From: Candidatus Omnitrophota bacterium
GTDB taxonomy: Bacteria; Omnitrophota; Gorgyraeia; Gygaellales; Profunditerraquicolaceae
Reading direction: 5' to 3'
Assembly (NCBI GenBank): GCA_903882345.1
Contig: CAIRWO010000211.1
Location: 1-10,144, forward strand
DNA: 10,144 bases
How positions within the stretch are numbered: the stretch's first letter is position 1; each line of letters begins with the position of its first letter. The notes beneath the pieces were generated by a model. The model did not search any database. It was not told where the DNA came from and worked only from the letters and a program-made list of their open reading frames with translations. A program made the position numbers and the translations under genes. Shown piece by piece: positions 1 through 5,409 of this stretch.

Positions 1-248
1 ATAAACTTAAAGAGCTTATCCCGCGGCAGGTATTTGAGGTGGTAATTCAGGCAACCGTGGGCAGCCAGATCATCGCTTCGCAGAAAATCCGGCCGCTGGC
101 AAAGTCAGTGACCAGCAAGTGCTACGGCGGTGACATTACCCGTAAACGTAAACTTTGGGATAAACAAAAAGAAGGTAAAAAGCGCCTTAAGCAATTCGGG
201 AAAGTCGAGATCCCGCAGGAGGCATTTTTGGAGGTATTAAAAATATGA
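1..248 (+). CDS. lepA: Elongation factor 4 (LepA), C-terminal end, 5' truncated by window
   Basis: The reading frame is open from the first base (first full codon at position 3) and ends at TGA 246-248, giving the last 81 residues. They match the conserved LepA C-terminal domain: VVIQATVGSQIIAS, then KSVTSKCYGGDITRKRK, then KQKEGKKRLKQFG and VEIPQEAFLEVLK. LepA/EF4 is a ribosome-binding translational GTPase. Its unique C-terminal domain, the part seen here, reaches toward the peptidyl-transferase centre and contacts tRNA. The G domain lies outside the window. The stop codon overlaps the lepB start as ATGA, so the two genes are translationally coupled; lepA-lepB linkage is also known in Escherichia coli. 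An internal ATG at 39 opens an ORF, but it lies inside this domain and is not a real start. Confidence 0.95.
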   Translation, partial: KLKELIPRQVFEVVIQATVGSQIIASQKIRPLAKSVTSKCYGGDITRKRKLWDKQKEGKKRLKQFGKVEIPQEAFLEVLKI

Positions 249-850
249 ACACGCAAAGCCCCGAACAGAAAGGCAGCGCTATAAGAAAAAAATCCGTGGC
301 CCGCGACTGGGCGGAATCGATCCTCGTCGCCTTTATCTTGGCGATGTTTATCCGCACGTTTATCGTGCAGGCATTTAAGATTCCCACCGGTTCCATGCGA
401 ATGACGCTCTTGGCAGGTGATATAATCCTGGTCAATAAGTTTATTTACGGCGCAAAAATACCTTTTACCAAATACAGGCTTCCTAAGGTGCACCTGCCTA
501 AGCGGGGAGACGTCGTAGTTTTTATTTTTCCCGAGGACCCCAAGAAGGATTTTATAAAGCGGATGGTCGGCCTGCCCGGAGATATGGTCGAGATCAAGAA
601 CGGCACTATCTATGTTAACGATCAGCCGTTAGTTGATTGCGGCTTTAGCCAGAGGTATTATTATAACCGGGGCGATTTTGCGCAGGAGGGCAGAAGGATC
701 ACCGTACCCGCGAACAATTATTTTGTCTTGGGCGATAATTCCGCGTCTTCGCAGGACAGCCGCTACTGGGGGTTTGTGCCGGAGAAAAATATTCTTGGAG
801 AGGCAATGGTAATCTATTGGCCGCCCCAGAGAATCAGGATAATAAAATGA
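245..850 (+). CDS. lepB: Signal peptidase I
   Basis: This 201-residue type I signal peptidase is an inner-membrane protease that removes signal peptides from exported proteins. An N-terminal hydrophobic segment (about residues 24-43) is followed by the catalytic serine box IPTGSM with Ser50. The lysine box DFIKRMVGLPGD supplies the general base Lys105. The late conserved box GDNSASSQDSRYWGFVP lies at 163-179. The catalytic domain would face the periplasm. The residue two after the SM pair is Met (SMRMTL), where most homologues have Pro (SMxPTL), a mild deviation. The ATG at 245 overlaps the lepA stop (ATGA), and GGAGG at 230-234 gives a ribosome binding site 10 nt upstream. The length is typical for a compact bacterial enzyme with one anchor. 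It probably processes secreted proteins such as the one encoded at 2539. Confidence 0.96.
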   Translation: MNTQSPEQKGSAIRKKSVARDWAESILVAFILAMFIRTFIVQAFKIPTGSMRMTLLAGDIILVNKFIYGAKIPFTKYRLPKVHLPKRGDVVVFIFPEDPKKDFIKRMVGLPGDMVEIKNGTIYVNDQPLVDCGFSQRYYYNRGDFAQEGRRITVPANNYFVLGDNSASSQDSRYWGFVPEKNILGEAMVIYWPPQRIRIIK

Positions 851-1410
851 ATTTCGCGAATAAAATTTCCACGTTCCGTATCTTAAGCGTTCCGTTTTTC
901 TTTGCCGCGCTGGTCTATTATTCACCGGAGAGGGAATACTTGAGGTTTGTCGCTTTGGTGATTTTTCTGCTGGGGGTGATTTCCGACGCCGTAGACGGTT
1001 ATATTGCCAGAAAATCCGGGCAGCAGTCAAAGGCCGGCCTGATCCTTGATCCGTTGGGAGACAAGCTGCTTTTGATGACCGCTTTTATAAGCCTGGCATT
1101 TATTGATGATTTCCGTATAAAATTCCCCCTCTGGGTAGTCCTGATCGTGATCAGCCGGGATACGATAATCCTTATCGGGGCACTGGTAATTTATATCGTT
1201 AAACATGATATCGTAGTTTTTCCCACCCGCTGGGGTAAGCTTACCACGACCTTTCAGATGCTCGCGGTTTTTAATGTTCTTATACAGTGGAAACAGGCTT
1301 ACCTTTTCTGGTGGATAGCCGTGGTTTTTACGGTCATCTCCGGGTTCGATTACGTGATGAGGGGGTTTAAAATTCTCTATGCTGTGGATAATCACCGGAA
1401 TAATCATTAG
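847..1410 (+). CDS. pgsA: CDP-diacylglycerol--glycerol-3-phosphate 3-phosphatidyltransferase (phosphatidylglycerophosphate synthase)
   Basis: This 187-residue integral membrane enzyme transfers the phosphatidyl group of CDP-diacylglycerol to glycerol-3-phosphate, the committed step to phosphatidylglycerol. The CDP-alcohol phosphotransferase signature DxxDGxxAR(x8)GxxxDxxxD is intact: Asp47, Asp50, Gly51, Ala54, Arg55, Gly64, Asp68 and Asp72. These residues bind the metal ions and the CDP group. Several hydrophobic helices follow, with the motif GKLTTTFQM at about 130-138, which is typical of PgsA rather than other family members. I chose ATG 847 because it overlaps the lepB stop as ATGA and has AGGA at 836-839. 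A TTG at 817 would add ten poorly hydrophobic residues inside lepB. The 3' end overlaps plsY by 32 nt. Family is certain; the exact alcohol acceptor is inferred from overall similarity and the lipid-gene neighbour. Confidence 0.92.
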   Translation: MNFANKISTFRILSVPFFFAALVYYSPEREYLRFVALVIFLLGVISDAVDGYIARKSGQQSKAGLILDPLGDKLLLMTAFISLAFIDDFRIKFPLWVVLIVISRDTIILIGALVIYIVKHDIVVFPTRWGKLTTTFQMLAVFNVLIQWKQAYLFWWIAVVFTVISGFDYVMRGFKILYAVDNHRNNH

Positions 1411-1993
1411 CTATCTTGTCGGCTCGATCCCGACAGCATATATTTTCGGCCGGCTGTTAAAAGGCATTGATATACGTAAATTCGGCTCCGGTAATGTCGG
1501 GGCCACGAATGCCTTTCGCGTATTGGGCAGGGGCGTAGGCATAACGGTGTTGGCCCTGGATGCGTTTAAGGGATTCGCGACGGTAGCGTTCCTGGCTCCT
1601 ACCGGGGAATTATTTGCGATTGTATTTGGCCTGAGCTGTGTGATCGGGCACATTTGGACAATATTTTTAGGATTCCGCGGCGGCAAAGGTATGGCGACAA
1701 CATTGGGAGTTTTGTTGGGGCTTACCTTTAAAATATCCGGTTTAAAAATTGTTTTAGGCATCGCTATTTTGATCTGGCTGGTTACGTTCATTGTTTCCCG
1801 TATCATCTCCCTGGCTTCCATAGTCAGCGCGATTGCCTTACCAATGCTTACCGTTGTATTCCGGCAGTCCATTACCTTGATATCCCTAAGCATTATACTT
1901 TCTGCATTGGTAATTCTGCGCCATTGGCCTAATATAAACAGGCTGTTTAAAGGTCAAGAACCCCGCCTTAATTTAAGTAAACCAACCAGGTAA
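1379..1993 (+). CDS. plsY: Acyl-phosphate:glycerol-3-phosphate acyltransferase
   Basis: PlsY is a multipass inner-membrane enzyme that moves an acyl chain from acyl-phosphate (made by PlsX) to the sn-1 position of glycerol-3-phosphate, giving lysophosphatidic acid. The 204-residue protein shows all three family motifs: the N-terminal GSIPTAY (residues 15-21), GSGNVGATN (36-44) and GFRGGKGMAT (98-107). The rest consists of hydrophobic helices, as expected. ATG 1379 is supported because the family's first helix begins only a few residues before the GSIPTAY motif, and AGGGGG at 1360-1365 lies 13 nt upstream, within the end of pgsA. The overlap with pgsA suggests coupled translation. Together with PgsA it places two phospholipid synthesis steps in one transcript. 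plsX and plsC are not in the window. The operon appears to end here, since a palindrome and a new promoter follow. Confidence 0.95.
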   Translation: MLWIITGIIISYLVGSIPTAYIFGRLLKGIDIRKFGSGNVGATNAFRVLGRGVGITVLALDAFKGFATVAFLAPTGELFAIVFGLSCVIGHIWTIFLGFRGGKGMATTLGVLLGLTFKISGLKIVLGIAILIWLVTFIVSRIISLASIVSAIALPMLTVVFRQSITLISLSIILSALVILRHWPNINRLFKGQEPRLNLSKPTR

Positions 1994-1999
1994 AGTTCC

Positions 2000-2019
2000 T
2001 TTAGAAAGCGCTTTCTAAA
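2000..2019. promoter_or_regulatory. Perfect 20-bp palindrome, candidate operator (LacI/CcpA-like)
   Basis: The half-sites TTTAGAAAGC and GCTTTCTAAA meet with no spacer, 7 nt after the plsY stop. The core GAAAGC/GCTTTC with a central CG dinucleotide resembles LacI-family operators and the CcpA cre box, differing from cre only in the outermost bases. It lies 15 nt upstream of the -35 box of the following gene. As RNA it would form a weak A/U-rich hairpin with no U-tract after it, so a DNA-binding site is a better reading than a terminator. The regulator is unknown. Confidence 0.5.
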
Positions 2020-2034
2020 ATTCGCGTTATTGCC

Positions 2035-2063
2035 TTGTTTATAATAAGTTAGAAAGTTATACT
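2035..2063 (+). promoter_or_regulatory. Sigma70-type promoter for the 110-residue gene
   Basis: TTGTTT at 2035-2040 and TATACT at 2058-2063 are separated by exactly 17 nt, predicting transcription from about 2070. The spacer contains TTAGAAAG (2049-2056), the same half-site as in the upstream palindrome. CTTTATCTA at 2062-2070 gives an imperfect inverted partner across the -10 box. A regulator bound there would block RNA polymerase. The promoter is read from consensus similarity only. Confidence 0.55.
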
Positions 2064-2096
2064 TTATCTATAGGAGTACGGAAAAAAAGGCGAAAA

Positions 2097-2429
2097 ATGA
2101 GAGACCTATTATTTAAAAATCTGACTTCGGATGACAAAAGGCGCAGGATAATCACCAGTTCTGAGGTGGTTGAGAGGGAAGGCATGCGCAGCGTGATTAA
2201 CCGTCATTTTGTCTGTATGATAAAGGAAATCAATGATAGCGAGGTCCAGCGGCATGAGCCTTATGTGCATGTTTTAAAAGAACATAACAGCCGGGAGCAA
2301 AAGGAGAAGTTCTTCTGTAAAATAAAGGGCAGCGTCTGCGCAGTAAACAGCGGAAAGTTGTTTTTGATTCTTTTTGTGCATTCGCTTAAAATCAGCCTTA
2401 TCGCAACGTCGCAGGGGCTGGTAAGGTAG
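2097..2429 (+). CDS. Conserved-looking hypothetical protein, 110 residues
   Basis: I do not recognise a named family. The protein is 110 residues, rich in charged residues, with no signal peptide or membrane helix. The N-terminal third is basic (MRDLLFKNLTSDDKRRRII). Two sequence blocks look structured: RHFVCMIKEI at about 36-45, and FFCKIKGSVCAVNSGKLFLILFV at about 72-94, which alternates like beta strands, with Cys40, Cys74 and Cys81. This suggests a small soluble alpha/beta protein, but function cannot be assigned. I recall similar short proteins starting MRDLLFKNLTS in uncultured Omnitrophota-type genomes, which I cannot verify. It is monocistronic, with its own promoter upstream and a strong terminator downstream. 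AAGG at 2087-2090, 6 nt before ATG, is the likely ribosome binding site, and AGGAG lies further up at 2072-2076. The candidate operator upstream suggests it is regulated. Confidence 0.75.
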   Translation: MRDLLFKNLTSDDKRRRIITSSEVVEREGMRSVINRHFVCMIKEINDSEVQRHEPYVHVLKEHNSREQKEKFFCKIKGSVCAVNSGKLFLILFVHSLKISLIATSQGLVR

Positions 2430-2463
2430 AATAAAAACGGTTTTAGAGAACTTAAATTTAGGT

Positions 2464-2499
2464 AGACCGGATTGGCTTAAAGCCAATCCGGTCTTTTTT
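2464..2499 (+). terminator. Intrinsic terminator after the 110-residue gene
   Basis: GACCGGATTGGCT and AGCCAATCCGGTC form a perfect 13-bp GC-rich stem (2465-2493, plus an A-T pair at 2464/2494) around a 3-nt loop. Six Ts follow at 2494-2499. This is a textbook Rho-independent terminator, and it isolates the small gene from the large gene that follows. Confidence 0.92.
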
Positions 2500-2500
2500 C

Positions 2501-2529
2501 TTGACATATGACAGCAGCCACGATAAAAT
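2501..2529 (+). promoter_or_regulatory. Near-consensus sigma70 promoter giving a (nearly) leaderless mRNA
   Basis: A perfect -35 box TTGACA (2501-2506), a 17-nt spacer and TAAAAT (2524-2529) form the best promoter in the window. The predicted start site is about 2536, only about 3 nt before the ATG at 2539. No Shine-Dalgarno sequence is possible in such a leader. The -35 box begins one base after the T-tract of the preceding terminator. Confidence 0.8.
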
Positions 2530-2538
2530 ATAAAAAAT

Positions 2539-5274
2539 ATGCTCAAGAAAATTCTTTCTCTAGCTTTGGTAATAATCTGGGTATTAAGCACTATCTGTAT
2601 TGAGCCCGCCTACAGCTCACCACCCGCAGTGGAATATCTTTGCGCACTAGGTATTCAATTATATCGTCAAGGTAATTACAATGATGCGCTGAGCGAATTT
2701 GGAGCAGTGCTTACTTTAGAGCCGGATAATAAGACTGCCTTAAAATACGTAAACGCTATCTTTAAACCGGAAGGGCAGCCCGTAAAGAAGGGCGAAGCCA
2801 CGTCTCTACCGGCAAAGACATACAGGCGCCCCGGTAAATACGATGTGATGGAGGAGGCACTAAATAGTTACGACAAAAAACCCACTAAGGAAGAAGCCGT
2901 GCAAAATGCCCTGGAAATCGCCGGCATAAAGGTTTCCGGAGAGGCGCAGCTGAGGCTGGGATTAGAATCTGGTAATTTCCTGTGGAAACGGGCGAATTGG
3001 GACCTAAACGAAAAAAACTTCCGCGTAATCTCCAACACTGCCTTTGACCGGAGGGAGAATACTTTCGACCCGCGGATTTATGATCGGTTCAGGGTACAGC
3101 TTGATAGCCCTGATAAGGAAGGGTTTGGTTTCCATAGCAATATTGTGGCGGATCCCTGGAGCTATACTGGTAAGAGCGATAAAATAACGGTGACCAGCGC
3201 TTTTGGGGATGCTGCCGAAGTGCAGTTGAAAACCTGGGGTAATACAGGTTATACGGTAAATGAAATTGTAGACACCAACCGCTTCGGTAATTCTTTTGCC
3301 CTGCCCGAAATGAAGGTGCGCAGCAACAGTCAGGTTGATCCTTTTACGATAAAAGGCGCTTTTTCCCCAAACGATACTTTCAATTTTCCGGCAATAAAGA
3401 TTTATCAGGAGTTTCAGCCGATACGGGAATTCTGGATGGATTATAATCAGGAAAACCTGAAGGTGAGGCTTTTCCCCATTGCCTATGAGAATCAGGCATT
3501 AACTTTTGACGACCCGCTAAAACTTTCTAATAATAGGATCTGGTGGGAAGATAGCCCGTGGATAAGGGACTGGAAGAGCGGTATCTTTAACTCCGGTGTC
3601 ACACCTACCGTTGATTTTACCAAGGGCTACTGGGATAAAACGCTATCATTTTTTACCAGGGACAGCGAAGGCCAGCGCCTGACCAGCCTGCGCGGCCTGA
3701 GTGTTGATTTCAATCCTTCCGAAAATACCTCGTTAGTATCCAGTATAGCTACACCTAAGACTTTGTGGCAGGATTATTCGGAAATAAATAATGTTATGTC
3801 CGCTACCCGCTTTAAACATCTTCTGGCGGATAAATTTGATATCGGCATAACTTATACCGCGCGCCTCGGGATAAATACCGAAGCGCATAAAACCGACGCC
3901 AAAAATTTTGTCGGAGCTACGGATTTATCTTACGAGGTCGCCGAAGGCCTTACGGCAAACTTAGAGTTAGCCAGATCACAGTCAAATTACGATTTAACCA
4001 CTTCTCAGTTTGAGACAGATAAAACGGGCAATGCCTATTACTTTTCTCTTGTCGGCAGGTATCCCCGCGAAAAGATTATCGAAACTAAATACGGCTATGA
4101 CGGTATTCAGCCGGAGGATAAAGACAGGTTTTTCAGCAAATTCAGGTTTTTCTTCAGCCGTATGGATGAATCTTTTGATCAGCCGCTGTCTTCTTATGTG
4201 GAAACGCGCGACGACGAATTCTGGGGCCGGCATATACATTTCCGTCAGCCCTTCAAATATTATTATCAGGGCGAAGGCCAGATGTTATCATGGGATGATA
4301 TAAAGAATTTCCGCATCGGAAACGGTATAGATATCGGCCGCACAACCACGGGCTTGCGCGTTGAGAGCCAACTTTGGGATAAAAGAGTGGATAACCTTTT
4401 GGATGTGCGTAATGTCCGTACTCCGGAAGGTAAATTTGTGGAGAACGTTGTCCGCGAGGAACTTACCTGGCAGGTAAACGACAAGTTGACTTCTAAGTTA
4501 TTGGGGATTTACAATAAACTTCCCCAGACAAAGGCAGGGACTGATCCGTTCATTTTTAACACCTCGACAGGCAGGTATTATGATAACGTCCTGATCCAGG
4601 ACGATACGGATCCTTCTTTAAAAACCGGGTCCCTGGGGATGGAATATGCCTTTTTTGACTGGCTGTCTTTAAACGGGATATGGGAATATACCAACGATTA
4701 TTCGCTTGGCTACGATAATTTTCCCCGCGGCATATTTAACGATGGAAGCCTCTATAGTATTTATTATGAAAATGGCAATAAGTACAGGAATATCGGTAAC
4801 TTCCTCTATTATCAGCAATTTTTCCCCACGCCGCCGTATCCTTATTACAATATAATTAAATCCGGCTTAGACTTTACCCTTTCCAAGCAATGGGATTTTT
4901 ACCTGGATTATACGCGTAACCCCTTTGAAAAAGCCGGCCAGGTTGACGATAATATGAATCATGTAGGGCTCGAACTCGTTTATACGCCAACGCCAAAATT
5001 CAGCGCGATGCTTAAATATACTTATTCTCGTTGGCAGGATATCGATCATTTGATCTCCAGCGGGAAGACTAAATTGACGCCGCACTACAATGTTTTTCTG
5101 GAGTTTATATACCGCAGGTCAAAATATGAAGATCTTACCTTTCAATACGGCGAAGCAAGCCGCAATCCTTATATGGGCGGTGTCCTGGATATCGGCTGGG
5201 ACCCTTACGGCGGCAGCCTGAAGACCATTGATACCGCGCATATCTTCCGTCTCTATTACCGCCGCAAATTCTAG
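2539..5274 (+). CDS. Secreted TPR-containing protein with predicted outer-membrane beta-barrel, 911 residues, function unknown
   Basis: Residues 1-26 form a Sec signal peptide: MLKK, then a hydrophobic core, then a likely cut after AYS. Residues about 30-72 look like one tetratricopeptide unit (VEYLCALGIQLYRQGNYNDA, then ALSEF and LEPDNKTALKYV). A charged linker runs to about 130. From about 133 (GEAQLRLGL) to the end, the sequence is rich in Tyr, Trp, Phe and Asn with alternating strands, as in large outer-membrane barrels. An example is HVGLELVYTPTPKFSAMLKY near the C-terminus, which reads as a hairpin. It ends in FRLYYRRKF, a terminal Phe with hydrophobic residues at -5, -7 and -9, a reasonable though imperfect BAM beta-signal. 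The N-terminal barrel part loosely recalls alginate-export-type barrels, but I cannot assign a family. An in-frame stop at 2524-2526 fixes the start at ATG 2539, which has no ribosome binding site. Likely a channel or surface protein. Confidence 0.8.
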   Translation: MLKKILSLALVIIWVLSTICIEPAYSSPPAVEYLCALGIQLYRQGNYNDALSEFGAVLTLEPDNKTALKYVNAIFKPEGQPVKKGEATSLPAKTYRRPGKYDVMEEALNSYDKKPTKEEAVQNALEIAGIKVSGEAQLRLGLESGNFLWKRANWDLNEKNFRVISNTAFDRRENTFDPRIYDRFRVQLDSPDKEGFGFHSNIVADPWSYTGKSDKITVTSAFGDAAEVQLKTWGNTGYTVNEIVDTNRFGNSFALPEMKVRSNSQVDPFTIKGAFSPNDTFNFPAIKIYQEFQPIREFWMDYNQENLKVRLFPIAYENQALTFDDPLKLSNNRIWWEDSPWIRDWKSGIFNSGVTPTVDFTKGYWDKTLSFFTRDSEGQRLTSLRGLSVDFNPSENTSLVSSIATPKTLWQDYSEINNVMSATRFKHLLADKFDIGITYTARLGINTEAHKTDAKNFVGATDLSYEVAEGLTANLELARSQSNYDLTTSQFETDKTGNAYYFSLVGRYPREKIIETKYGYDGIQPEDKDRFFSKFRFFFSRMDESFDQPLSSYVETRDDEFWGRHIHFRQPFKYYYQGEGQMLSWDDIKNFRIGNGIDIGRTTTGLRVESQLWDKRVDNLLDVRNVRTPEGKFVENVVREELTWQVNDKLTSKLLGIYNKLPQTKAGTDPFIFNTSTGRYYDNVLIQDDTDPSLKTGSLGMEYAFFDWLSLNGIWEYTNDYSLGYDNFPRGIFNDGSLYSIYYENGNKYRNIGNFLYYQQFFPTPPYPYYNIIKSGLDFTLSKQWDFYLDYTRNPFEKAGQVDDNMNHVGLELVYTPTPKFSAMLKYTYSRWQDIDHLISSGKTKLTPHYNVFLEFIYRRSKYEDLTFQYGEASRNPYMGGVLDIGWDPYGGSLKTIDTAHIFRLYYRRKF

Positions 5275-5289
5275 CCTTCCTTACAAGCA

Positions 5290-5403
5290 AGGACCGTTTC
5301 CTAATAACTATATGTAAGATAATGAGTTCTGCTGGAACTGTCCCTCGAGGGACAGTTCCATAGTAACCAATTGAGATTGATAAGGTTATAAGGAAACGGT
5401 CCT
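5290..5403. repeat. 114-bp concentric inverted-repeat element (MITE/REP-like)
   Basis: The outer arms at 5290-5308 and 5385-5403 are 19 nt long and pair at 18 positions; the left arm begins AGGACCGTTTCCT. Inside, 5333-5360 is a perfect 28-bp palindrome (half-site TGGAACTGTCCCTC). Both have the same centre, between 5346 and 5347, so the whole element can fold as one long hairpin or cruciform with an imperfect middle section. The outer (GGAAACGGTCC) and inner (GGAACTGTCCC) motifs are similar to each other. It encodes nothing. Short palindromes of this GGAAC..GTCC type resemble REP sequences mobilised by Y1 (RAYT) transposases, an inference. No target duplication is obvious. Confidence 0.75.
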
Positions 5404-5409
5404 GTTTTT
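5385..5409. terminator. Possible bidirectional terminator between convergent genes
   Basis: The right arm of the inverted-repeat element ends at 5403 and is followed by G and five Ts on the + strand (5405-5409), just at the stop codon of the minus-strand gene. The long hairpin lies 15 nt after the upstream gene's stop and 5 nt after the downstream one, so it could end transcription from both. No other terminator is visible between these genes. Confidence 0.4.

Noticed and set aside
122..493. 123-residue open frame on the minus strand over lepA/lepB
   Set aside because: It is antisense to two certain genes, has no coherent domain and is explained by their codon bias.
817..846. TTG start giving a 197-residue PgsA
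   Set aside because: It would add ten residues lying within lepB; ATG 847 has an AGGA site and the ATGA overlap seen at the preceding junction.
2000..2019. Palindrome as terminator of the lep-pgs-pls operon
   Set aside because: The stem is A/T-rich, has no proper loop and is not followed by a T-tract.
2593..2607. Possible lipoprotein box at Cys20 of the barrel protein
   Set aside because: The residues before the Cys are STI, not a lipobox with Gly/Ala/Ser at -1; a standard signal peptidase I cut after AYS fits better.
5290..5403. CRISPR-like repeat or attachment site
   Set aside because: There is only one nested inverted repeat, with no direct repeats at regular spacing and no integrase or cas gene nearby.
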